A DNA stretch of 17,010 nt from Actinomycetota bacterium. Lineage in GTDB: Bacteria > Actinomycetota > Thermoleophilia > UBA2241. Of the stretch, positions 1 to 7,003 are shown piece by piece; position 1 is the first letter of the stretch; each line of letters begins with the position of its first letter. Position numbers and translations under genes: made by a program. The stretch spans positions 16,016-33,025 of the forward strand of contig PLTW01000096.1 in the NCBI GenBank assembly GCA_003164655.1, written 5' to 3'. The notes under the pieces are model-generated. The model did no database searches. It was not told where the DNA came from and saw only the letters and a list, made by a program, of their open reading frames with translations.

Positions 1-17
1 GCGCCCACTCGAGCGGC

Positions 18-1358
18 CTACCGGGCAGCGTCGCCTCGATCCCGCCAGGTCGCACCCGCGGCGTCGCGTGAGCGGACGCCGTCCACGGACTCGGCAGCAC
101 GGCCCGGCCAATGGAGAGTCGCCGCCGAGGGCGGCGACGAGGCGACCACCCGACCGCGAGCGACGACGTGTGACGGGCGCACCTGCCGCCGTACCGCATC
201 GAACGGGCTGAGAGCCGGCAACAACATGAAGTTCGCCGGGCGCCCGCCGGCGATGCCGTAGCCCTCGCCCAGGCAGAGCGTAGCCGCCGCCCGGTCGGTC
301 ACCATGCGGAAGCACTCCTCCACCTCCGAGGGGGCGGTCAGCTGTGTCGCGTGAGCGCCGACGAGGGCCACCTGGATCGAGTTGCCGGTGCCGAGCGGGT
401 ACCAGGGGTCCATGATGTCGTCGTGACCGAAGGCGATGTTCACGCCGGCGCCCAGCATCTCTTTGGCCTGCAGCAGACCGCGGCGTTTTGGATAGCCGTC
501 GAAGCGCCCCTGCAGGTGAAGGTTGACAAGGGGGTTGCACACGAGGTTGATTCCGGAGCGGCCCAGCAGGCGTCGCAGCTTGTAGCTGTAGGCCGCATTG
601 TAGGAGCCCATGGCGGTGGCGTGGCTGGCCGTCACCCTCTCGCGCAGGCCGGTGCGCATGGCTTGAGTCGCCAGCACCTCGATGAACCTCGACTGCTCGT
701 CGTCGATCTCGTCGCAGTGGGCGTCGACCAGCAGCCCGTAGCGAAGGGCGACGTCGATGGCGATCTCGATCGACCTGACGCCGTCCTCCCGCGTGTCCTC
801 GAAGTGGGGGATCGCGCCGACCACGTCGACCCCACGCCGAGCCGCCTCCTCGATGAGCTTGTCACCGTCCGGGAACGAACAGATGCCCTCCTGGGGAAAG
901 GCCACTATCTGCAGCCCGACGACATCTTTCACGCGGTCGCGGACCTCGAGGAGCGCATCGAGCGCCTCCAGCTTCGGGTCGGTGATGTCCACGTGACTGC
1001 GCACGAAGAGCACGCCGTTGGCGACCTGCCAGCGCAGGATCTCCTCGGCGCGATCGATCACGTCCTGTCTGGTCAGCATGGGCTTGCGTTCGCTCCAGCA
1101 GGCGATGCCCTCCCAGAGGGTGCCGCTCTCATTCCAGCGCGGCTCACCGGCGGTGAGGGCGCTATCGAGATGGATGTGCGGTTCCACATACGGAGCGCAA
1201 AGCAATGCCCCGCGCGCCTCGATGACCACCTGAGCGGGGGCGGGTTCGCCAGTCGCCGGGACCACCTCGAGGATGACGCCCCCATCGACGTGCAGGTCGA
1301 CGGGCGCCGGATCGGGGCTCCCTGCAATCCTGGCATCTCGAATCAGCAAGTCGATCAT
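18..1358 (-). CDS. codA: Cytosine deaminase (CodA-type amidohydrolase)
   Basis: The 446-residue protein belongs to the amidohydrolase superfamily and would hydrolyse cytosine to uracil and ammonia in the cytoplasm. The residues that bind metal and substrate in E. coli CodA fall at identical numbers here: H61 and H63 (motif HIHLD), Q156, H214, E217, H246 and D313/D314 (motif GHDDIMDPWYPLG). The ATG at 1358 has a GGAGG ribosome binding site 8 nt upstream (1367-1371), so the start is well supported. About 30 low-complexity residues follow the usual C-terminal end. It is the last gene of a minus-strand set with a permease, a CE4 hydrolase and an amidinohydrolase. Known CodA relatives also accept 5-methylcytosine, isoguanine or creatinine, so the family is certain but the physiological substrate in this cluster is open. 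Confidence 0.93.
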   Translation of the reverse strand: MIDLLIRDARIAGSPDPAPVDLHVDGGVILEVVPATGEPAPAQVVIEARGALLCAPYVEPHIHLDSALTAGEPRWNESGTLWEGIACWSERKPMLTRQDVIDRAEEILRWQVANGVLFVRSHVDITDPKLEALDALLEVRDRVKDVVGLQIVAFPQEGICSFPDGDKLIEEAARRGVDVVGAIPHFEDTREDGVRSIEIAIDVALRYGLLVDAHCDEIDDEQSRFIEVLATQAMRTGLRERVTASHATAMGSYNAAYSYKLRRLLGRSGINLVCNPLVNLHLQGRFDGYPKRRGLLQAKEMLGAGVNIAFGHDDIMDPWYPLGTGNSIQVALVGAHATQLTAPSEVEECFRMVTDRAAATLCLGEGYGIAGGRPANFMLLPALSPFDAVRRQVRPSHVVARGRVVASSPPSAATLHWPGRAAESVDGVRSRDAAGATWRDRGDAAR

Positions 1359-1419
1359 CAGCTATGCCTCCGCAGTGTCGTCAAGCGCCCGGCAGCGCGA
1401 GCGCTCAAACAGGAGCCCG

Positions 1420-2298
1420 CTACCTGTCCCTTTCGATCTCGAACGTGAGGCAGTGCGGACCGCCGCCCATCTTCGTGAACTCGCGCAGGTGCGGTGCATA
1501 GACGGTGAATCCGTCTGCCTCAAGCATCCGATTGACGATCCCATTCTCGGCGAAGGACAGTATTCTGGCGTCGCCGAGGGCGAGCACGTTGCAGCCGGTC
1601 TTCATGACCTCGTCGAGGGGCACTGCGATCAGCTCCCAGTCCCGGCTTTCGAGATACGTGACGAACTCCCCCGGCAGAGCCTCGCGACAGTAGAGGCAGG
1701 CTCGCTCGGCAATGACCGAGAAGATCATGTCGAGGTGGTTCCACTTGGCCAGGAACTCGACCGGCATCACCTCGACACCGAGCGGCTTCATGATCTCGGC
1801 CGCGTTGCCGATCCCGGAGATCGTCGAGCGGTTGCCGGAGCCGATCACCAGGGTCTTCTCGTCGAGCATCCAGCTGTCCCCACCCTCGACCGCACCGCGC
1901 GTCACGCGGCCACAGGTCTTGACACTCAGAGCGTCGAAGGCAGCGATGGCATACTCTTCGTCGCCCCAGCGCGCCTCGTATTTGAACCTGCCGATGAGCG
2001 GTCCGCACGGTGTGTTGACACCGAAGTCGCGGGTGTAGACCTGCCAGTGGTGCTCGGGCTGGGCTTCTTCCCAGAAGATGCCGACGCCGGCGCCGCTGAG
2101 CGCATCGACCAGCTCGGCGTGCATCGCCCTGGCAAGCAAGAGATCGACCTTGTCGCCGGCCTCGACGCTACGCTGCGCGATCTCGCTGATCGTGAGCTCC
2201 TCATAGTAGTCGGGCGGACACAGAAGGACCTTTCTCAAAGGGCCGTGCGAGTTGAACTGGCGCCCAAGGGGCCCGTCTCCTGCCGTCGAGCTCATCAT
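1420..2298 (-). CDS. Arginine-deiminase/DDAH-fold amidinohydrolase
   Basis: The 292-residue protein belongs to the guanidino-group-modifying superfamily (dimethylarginine dimethylaminohydrolase, arginine deiminase, amidinotransferase). Visible motifs are VEGGD at 137-141, GSGNRST at 153-159, HLDMIF at 188-193 with the catalytic His188, and GGGPHC at 278-283 with the nucleophilic Cys283. Such enzymes cleave a C-N bond of a guanidine or amidine through a covalent thiouronium intermediate. An ATG 33 nt further upstream is in frame, but GGAGG at 2308-2312 sits 9 nt before the ATG-ATG pair at 2298, so that start is chosen. It lies between the CE4 hydrolase and codA. The substrate cannot be read from sequence; the neighbours suggest an amidine or ureido compound from heterocycle breakdown rather than methylated arginine. 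Confidence 0.85.
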   Translation of the reverse strand: MMSSTAGDGPLGRQFNSHGPLRKVLLCPPDYYEELTISEIAQRSVEAGDKVDLLLARAMHAELVDALSGAGVGIFWEEAQPEHHWQVYTRDFGVNTPCGPLIGRFKYEARWGDEEYAIAAFDALSVKTCGRVTRGAVEGGDSWMLDEKTLVIGSGNRSTISGIGNAAEIMKPLGVEVMPVEFLAKWNHLDMIFSVIAERACLYCREALPGEFVTYLESRDWELIAVPLDEVMKTGCNVLALGDARILSFAENGIVNRMLEADGFTVYAPHLREFTKMGGGPHCLTFEIERDR

Positions 2299-2388
2299 CG
2301 CTTTCTTCCTCCAATCGTCGGCGCAGGCCATGCCCGGCGCTCGTCAGTCACGGACGACACCGCTCGGCCGCGCAGAGACGCGCGACGA

Positions 2389-3252
2389 TCATGGGTTCGC
2401 ACTGTTTGTCACCCGCGACGCCAGGACGGCACCGGCCACGGAGTCGGCGCGCGAGAACGCCACGTCGCCACACGAGTCGGCGAACTCGATGAAGCGCTCA
2501 ATGGCCCGGATCCGCGATGGGCGCCCGCTGGCGAACGGGTGACACGTGAGGACGCAGAGCGAGTTGGTCTCACGCATGGCGTCCAGCTCCTCGATCCACA
2601 GTTCAGCGACCTGACTCGGCCGATTGATGACGTGACCGAAGTCGGGGTCGGGGACGTAGACGTACTGCTCCCAGTCGTCGAGAGCCCAATGGATCGGCAG
2701 CTCGGCGATCCGGCCGTTGGGTGTCTCCAACACGTAGGGCCGATCGTCGTCGAACATCGACGAGTCATAGACCAGACCGTACTTGCCCAGTGACTCCATC
2801 GTCGTGCTGGCCGTCGACCACATCGGCGCCCGGTAGCCGATCGGCTTCGCGCCGTGCCTGGCGAGGGCGTCGAGCCCGCGTTCGAGCTCGTCTACCTGCA
2901 CCTCGGGCGTGTTGTACACGGGCGACCTGTGCGTGTACCCGTGGAGAGCCACCTCGTGACCGGCTTCCAGCGCGGCCTCGATGGATCGCGGATAGCGTTC
3001 CGCCGTGAGTCCGGGAAAGAAGAATGTGGCCGGCTTCTCGTGTCGGGCGAGCATCTCGATGATGCGGAAGATGCCGACCTTCGGTCCGTAGGCTCCGTGC
3101 GACATCGTCGAGAGATGCTGCGCATAGTGCTCGTCCTCGGCCAGCAGCGGCGTATCGCCGTCGACATCGAACGTCAGGAGCGCGACGGCGGCGTTACCGC
3201 CTCGCCACTTGTCGTCGGCGATGAAGTGCTGCGTCGCATTCACATCGAGCAT
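2389..3252 (-). CDS. CE4-family hydrolase (polysaccharide deacetylase / PuuE-like)
   Basis: The 287-residue protein has a NodB-homology (carbohydrate esterase 4) fold. Motif 1 is TFDVDGD (27-33), a variant of TFDDG. Motif 2 is HGYTH (104-108) with both metal ligands. Motif 3 is GYRAPMW (139-145), and motif 5 is LTCHP (235-239) with His238. No signal peptide or membrane segment is visible, so a cytoplasmic location is expected, which argues against a cell-wall substrate. The TFDVDGD form recalls the HpPgdA/PuuE-like branch, which includes the metal-independent allantoinase PuuE that opens a cyclic ureide. The ATG has GGAGG 9 nt upstream (3262-3266). Placement between an NCS1 permease and two C-N hydrolases favours hydrolysis of a cyclic amide or N-acyl intermediate (inference). 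Confidence 0.86.
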   Translation of the reverse strand: MLDVNATQHFIADDKWRGGNAAVALLTFDVDGDTPLLAEDEHYAQHLSTMSHGAYGPKVGIFRIIEMLARHEKPATFFFPGLTAERYPRSIEAALEAGHEVALHGYTHRSPVYNTPEVQVDELERGLDALARHGAKPIGYRAPMWSTASTTMESLGKYGLVYDSSMFDDDRPYVLETPNGRIAELPIHWALDDWEQYVYVPDPDFGHVINRPSQVAELWIEELDAMRETNSLCVLTCHPFASGRPSRIRAIERFIEFADSCGDVAFSRADSVAGAVLASRVTNSANP

Positions 3253-3402
3253 CCGTTCTCGCCTCCGGCGCTCTGCCTGCCGTCTTCACAAGGCCCGTCC
3301 GCCACGGTCCACTCACCGGCCGCGCGTCGCGATATCCGCCCGAGCGTTCGCGGGCGAGCTTCCCCGGGCCCGGAGCGACCGTGGAGCGGCGACGTCGGCG
3401 AG

Positions 3403-4872
3403 CTAGACGCTCGCGGGCGCGTCGTTTGCGGCTGTTGCCTGCCCTTGCGCCGGCGCGGTCAGCGGGGGCGCCACACCCTCGGTCTCACGGTTGGACTTGG
3501 TGATCGACCTGCGCAGCACGGCGTACACGGCGCCCCCCACGACGAAGCCGACCAGGTAGGCGATATCCCCGTACTGCAGCCAGTGCGACGAGGCATAGCC
3601 GATGTAGAGCGAGGTGTCCATGAACGGTATCGCGACCACGAAGCCGATCAGCATGGCGGCCAGAGCGTCCCAGCCGGGGCGAAGGCGGTCTGTCCTGACG
3701 AGATGGGTGACGTCGGGCCGGCCGCGGCGGCGCCACCAGTCCACCATCTGGACGGCCACGAACGGCGGGATCCAGTAGGTGACGAACAGCAGGACGTTCT
3801 CGAATTTGGTCGCGAGGCTCCCGTGGTGCAGCCAGAGAGTCAGGGCGAACGCCGCGACCGTTACCACGACTGCCACATATGGTCTCTTGACGCGGGCGCC
3901 CGTCGCCTGCAGCGCCAGCGAACCGGAGTAGTCGTTCATGGCGTTGACCGCGACCGTGCCGATGACGATCGCCACCAGGGCCAGCACGCCCAGGACGCCT
4001 CCGCCGACGAGGTGCTGGATGCCCGCAGAGGTGTCGTTCACGATGATCGCTGCCGCCGCGAGTCCCAGTATCTCGATCCAGATGGACGAGAGCGATACTC
4101 CGGCAAGGGTCAGCCAGAAGATCGCCCTGCGCGAGGTGTCCGGCTTCATGTAGCGGCTGTAGTCGGAGGCATAGGCCGCCCAGGCGATGACGAAGCTCGC
4201 CGCGATCGTGGCCATCAGAATGAAGCCGCCGACCAGGGCGCCGCCGTGAGCAGTGGCCGCCGCGTGGAAGTTGCCGATCTGGATGATCTTGATCGTGATC
4301 ACGAGGAACATGACGCCGAGCACGATCGACATCCACTTCTCGAAGAGATGCATGATCTCGTAGCCGAACAGTCCCAGAACGCCCTGAAGCACGAGGACGA
4401 TAGCCAGCCCGAGCCAGAACGGCACGTGGATGAGAATGTGGATCGCCTCGGCGCCGAAGATGGCGTTGATCGCGTCCCAGGCGATCGTCGACAGCCATTG
4501 CAACAGGCCGGGCAGTACCACCGTCCGGCCGAAGGGCAGGCGCGCCAGCGGTAGCTGGGCAACCCCGGTCTGCGGCCCCCAGGTGCAGAGGATCGAAACC
4601 AGAAGCCCTCCGATCACGGTCCCCAGGACGATCGCCGCCACACCGGACCAGAAGCCGAGGCCGATGTAGCTCGCCGTCGCCAGCGTCCCAATGAAGAAGG
4701 CCGCCGGGACAAGGTTAGGCGTGAACCACACAGTGAAGATGCGGTGAAGGCTGCCGTAGCGATTGTCCAGCGGGATCGGCGCCATGCCGTGCATCTCGAG
4801 GACGTACTCACCCTCGCTCGAGGGCATCTGCCCCCCGAAGACACCTTCCCCGCCTTCTGGAACCTCAGACAT
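3403..4872 (-). CDS. NCS1-family nucleobase (cytosine/purine-type) permease
   Basis: This is a 489-residue polytopic membrane protein with about 12 hydrophobic segments, the first near residues 50-72 and the last near 435-455. NCS1 landmarks include GPQTGVAQLPLARLPFG (99-115), ASDYSRYMKP (235-244) and NDYSGSLALQATG (313-325). These resemble the Fcy-type purine-cytosine permeases more than the hydantoin carrier Mhp1. The open frame continues to 5298, but the upstream residues have no family resemblance; the ATG at 4872 is preceded by a G-rich GAGGGGGGAG site. It is the first gene of the minus-strand set and probably the importer for whatever the downstream hydrolases degrade. A promoter-like sequence lies about 50 nt upstream. 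The substrate is inferred from codA nearby. Confidence 0.9.
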   Translation of the reverse strand: MSEVPEGGEGVFGGQMPSSEGEYVLEMHGMAPIPLDNRYGSLHRIFTVWFTPNLVPAAFFIGTLATASYIGLGFWSGVAAIVLGTVIGGLLVSILCTWGPQTGVAQLPLARLPFGRTVVLPGLLQWLSTIAWDAINAIFGAEAIHILIHVPFWLGLAIVLVLQGVLGLFGYEIMHLFEKWMSIVLGVMFLVITIKIIQIGNFHAAATAHGGALVGGFILMATIAASFVIAWAAYASDYSRYMKPDTSRRAIFWLTLAGVSLSSIWIEILGLAAAAIIVNDTSAGIQHLVGGGVLGVLALVAIVIGTVAVNAMNDYSGSLALQATGARVKRPYVAVVVTVAAFALTLWLHHGSLATKFENVLLFVTYWIPPFVAVQMVDWWRRRGRPDVTHLVRTDRLRPGWDALAAMLIGFVVAIPFMDTSLYIGYASSHWLQYGDIAYLVGFVVGGAVYAVLRRSITKSNRETEGVAPPLTAPAQGQATAANDAPASV

Positions 4873-4919
4873 TGCTCCCCCCTCATGTCCGCCGTCCCTC
4901 TCACCAGAGGTTTGCGGTG

Positions 4920-4947
4920 ATACTACGCGCTCTCGAGTGTGAAGCAA
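4920..4947 (-). promoter_or_regulatory. Candidate promoter of the permease-CE4-DDAH-codA operon
   Basis: Read on the minus strand, TTGCTT (4947-4942) is followed after 16 nt by TAGTAT (4925-4920). They match the -35 and -10 consensus at 3 of 6 and 4 of 6 positions. A transcript would start near 4913, giving a 5' leader of about 40 nt before the permease ATG at 4872. The surrounding DNA is less GC-rich than the genes. This is pattern recognition only. Confidence 0.4.
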
Positions 4948-5103
4948 TACGACCTCGCCTGGCAGACGCGGTCGCGCCGGATACGCGGCCGGAGTCGGGC
5001 TGCGCCGCCCAGGCGACCCGCGGCGATGAGCCATGCCCCCGGCGTCGCCCAAGCCCTTCAACCTGGTCTTCACGCAACCGCCGGTGAGGCTGAGCTCGGG
5101 ATC

Positions 5104-5122
5104 CTGCGGCCCGCGGCCGCAG
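5104..5122. promoter_or_regulatory. Perfect inverted repeat, possible operator
   Basis: CTGCGGCC (5104-5111) and GGCCGCAG (5115-5122) are exact reverse complements separated by CGC. The element sits inside the divergent control region, about 120 nt before the acetate-kinase-like start and about 180 nt beyond the candidate permease promoter. A dimeric regulator binding site or a leader hairpin would both fit. No regulator gene lies in the window. GC-rich chance palindromes are a real alternative. Confidence 0.35.
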
Positions 5123-5241
5123 CCCGTTGAACGTGGCATGATTCGAGGGACGGTCACGAGACTGATGCCGTGAGAGCATGAACGGATCGGCCTACGGCGC
5201 AAGTTCAAAGCGCCTGGGCGGGCGACGACGACGGGATGGGC

Positions 5242-6438
5242 ATGAACGTTCTCATCATCAACTGTGGCAGCTCTTCGCAAGCCTTCAGGGTGTATCACAC
5301 CGCCCCTGACCAGCAGCCCACGGTGCTGATCTCGGGCAAGGCCCGCAACGTTGCCACCATGACGCGCGAAACACCCTACGTGCGGTGGACCTGGTCAGGC
5401 CAGACCGAGAGCCGTGAGTGTGACCTTTCTACTCACGCGCATGCCGCCGAGGCCATTCTCGCCGTTATCCAGGATCGGTCCGTGGGCCTCGACGCAGTCG
5501 GTCATCGTTTCGTGCACGGCGGCAGCGAGTTCACCCGCACCACAGTCATCGACGAAACCGTTCTGCCCGGGCTGCGGCGGACCATTCCACTGGCGCCTAT
5601 TCATAACCCCAATACGCTGAGCGTCATAGATGTGTGCCGGCAACGCTTGCCGGGCGTTCCCCAGTACGCCGTCTTTGATACGGCGTTTCACGCCGATCTG
5701 CCCGAGGCAGCCCGCACCTATGCCCTGCCGACCGCGCTGGCTGAGGAGCTCGGTCTTCGCAAGTTCGGCTTTCACGGGCTTTCCTATCAGTACGTCAGCC
5801 GGCGCGCCGTCGAACTGCTGGCGAAACCGCTGGCGGACTCGAGCCTGATCATCTGCCACCTGGGCACGGGCGGTTCGAGCGTCGCGGCGGTACGAGGCGG
5901 TCGATCCATCGACACATCGATGGGGTATTCGCCTTTGTCGGGTCTGGTCATGTCGACTCGCTGTGGTGACCTCGATGCCGAGATCGTGCTGCAACTCCTG
6001 CGCAGCGGTTACGGCGCCGACGAGATCGAAGACGTGCTCAACAACCAGTCGGGCCTGCTGGGCCTCTCGGGCTTCTCCTCCAACCTGGCCGAGATCATCG
6101 CCGAGGCCGACGCGGGTAACCGCGCCTGTCGGCTGGCCTATGGCGTGTATGCGGGCCGCCTGAGCCACTACCTGGGCGCCTACACGTGGCTGCTCAAAGG
6201 AGCCGATGCCATCGTGTTCACCGATGACATCGGCGTGAATGCCTGGCAACTTCGAGAGCGAGTGTGTGACGGCGCTGAAGCTCTTGGAGTGATCCTCGAC
6301 CCTGTTGCCAATCGAAAGGCCGTGGAGGGCAGGACCGCTTTCGTCCAAGCCCCCGAGTCTCGTACCGCCATCCTCGTCGTTCCAAGTGACGAAGAGCGAG
6401 TGATCCTGGACGAGGTGATGGCCCACCTGGGGAGCTGA
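5242..6438 (+). CDS. Acetate-kinase-family phosphotransferase, divergent active site
   Basis: The 398-residue protein aligns end to end with acetate/propionate kinases (ASKHA fold), which transfer phosphate between ATP and a carboxylate. Conserved: N7, S10 and S12 (NCGSSS), HRFVHGG (88-94), APIHNP (119-124), FDTAFH (145-150), FGFHG (175-179), DTSMG and R240. Changed: the usual HLGNG is HLGTG (Thr209 for the conserved Asn), the G before TR is Ser238, the Lys after SSS-x is Ala14, and the adenine-loop GGIGEN is DDIGVN (328-333). The start at 5242 puts the catalytic Asn at position 7 as in characterised enzymes; an in-frame ATG at 5236 is possible. The gene is divergent from the permease operon. 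It may be a true acetate kinase variant or may act on another acyl or carbamoyl phosphate. Confidence 0.85.
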   Translation: MNVLIINCGSSSQAFRVYHTAPDQQPTVLISGKARNVATMTRETPYVRWTWSGQTESRECDLSTHAHAAEAILAVIQDRSVGLDAVGHRFVHGGSEFTRTTVIDETVLPGLRRTIPLAPIHNPNTLSVIDVCRQRLPGVPQYAVFDTAFHADLPEAARTYALPTALAEELGLRKFGFHGLSYQYVSRRAVELLAKPLADSSLIICHLGTGGSSVAAVRGGRSIDTSMGYSPLSGLVMSTRCGDLDAEIVLQLLRSGYGADEIEDVLNNQSGLLGLSGFSSNLAEIIAEADAGNRACRLAYGVYAGRLSHYLGAYTWLLKGADAIVFTDDIGVNAWQLRERVCDGAEALGVILDPVANRKAVEGRTAFVQAPESRTAILVVPSDEERVILDEVMAHLGS

Positions 6439-6473
6439 ACACGCCGTCAGCGGTGAGTCGCACCCGGGCGTGT
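6439..6473 (+). terminator. Nested hairpin directly after the acetate-kinase-like stop codon
   Basis: ACACGCC (6439-6445) pairs perfectly with GGCGTGT (6467-6473), enclosing a second stem GGTG/CACC (6452-6455 and 6461-6464). The structure starts on the base after the TGA. There is no T tract, so intrinsic termination is uncertain, but the position between two convergent genes fits a terminator. Confidence 0.4.
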
Positions 6474-6562
6474 CCACCGAGTCGCAGGTCACCAGAAGGA
6501 CTGCTTCGGGCAGCAGCCCTTCACGATCGCCGGCCTCCGGCTGACCTTGGCCGTCGTCGCAA

Positions 6563-7003
6563 TTAGTGTCGCGTAAGAACGGTGCTGGTGCCATCGGGGA
6601 AACACTCCTCGAGCGTGTCCCCTCCGGGTCCGGGCCTGAAGTCGAGCGCGCCACTTGCCGCCGCGCCGCGCGCCGCCTCTGCGGCCGCGGCCACGGTGAG
6701 CCGCTTACCGCTGCACACCGCCGGCCAAAGGTGGTGACCAGCCCCGATAACGACCGTGTAGGCGTTGCCGCTCACGTGCGTGATCACGATGCTGTTCCCG
6801 CCGGCCGCCCCCCAGGTGCCGGCGTAGGCATCGCGCGAGCCTTGCCCGACGACCAGCGCCACCGCCAGTACGGCGGCCACCCCGACGGCGACCAGCAGGG
6901 CGACCAGCCGCCGGCGGCGCACGATCCGGCGGCTCGGGGCCGAGCCGCGGCCGGAGCGGCGGAGCGGCTCGTCTGGGCCGGAGCGACGCGAGTGGGCGCT
7001 CAC
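6563..7003 (-). CDS. Small membrane-anchored exported protein, unknown function
   Basis: I do not recognise this 146-residue protein. A basic N-terminus (RRIVRRRR ending at 32) precedes one hydrophobic segment at about 33-53 (LVALLVAVGVAAVLAVALVV). A roughly 90-residue domain follows that should lie outside the membrane by the positive-inside rule. It contains AGTWG (61-65), VSGNAYTVVIG (78-88) and two cysteines (97 and 134) that could form a disulphide. The short beta-strand-like stretches suggest a small beta-rich domain. The GTG start at 7003 overlaps the TGA of the metallophosphoesterase in a GTGA junction, so translation is probably coupled. The frame stays open far upstream to 8092, but only this part fits as coding between neighbours. 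Confidence 0.68.
   Translation of the reverse strand: MSAHSRRSGPDEPLRRSGRGSAPSRRIVRRRRLVALLVAVGVAAVLAVALVVGQGSRDAYAGTWGAAGGNSIVITHVSGNAYTVVIGAGHHLWPAVCSGKRLTVAAAAEAARGAAASGALDFRPGPGGDTLEECFPDGTSTVLTRH

Larger units (their letters stand above)
4873..5241. promoter_or_regulatory. Divergent control region between permease operon and acetate-kinase-like gene
   Basis: This 369-bp stretch holds no convincing gene on either strand. It separates the minus-strand permease operon from the plus-strand acetate-kinase homologue and must carry both promoters. It contains a sigma-70-like promoter for the minus strand (4920-4947) and a perfect inverted repeat with 8-bp arms (5104-5122). I saw no convincing promoter for the plus-strand gene, and no riboswitch or leader peptide that I could recognise. 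Confidence 0.6.

Noticed and set aside
351..2793. Overlapping plus-strand open frames opposite codA and the amidinohydrolase
   Set aside because: They are antisense shadows; the minus strand carries exact CodA and deiminase-fold motifs.
3337..3373. GC-rich inverted repeats (CGCCCG/CGGGCG and CCGGGCCCGG) between permease and CE4 genes
   Set aside because: Arms are short and low in complexity; in this composition they are expected by chance, and a terminator inside the operon is unlikely.
2854..4554. Long plus-strand open frame (566 codons) opposite the CE4 hydrolase and permease
   Set aside because: The product is rich in Arg, His and Asp without motifs, and spans two real minus-strand genes and their gap.
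4873..5298. N-terminal extension of the permease frame
   Set aside because: The extra residues are Arg/Gly/Pro-rich and match nothing; a ribosome binding site and normal family length support the ATG at 4872.
5395..6654. Minus-strand open frame opposite the acetate-kinase-like gene
   Set aside because: It has no recognisable domain and covers a real conserved gene plus the convergent gap.
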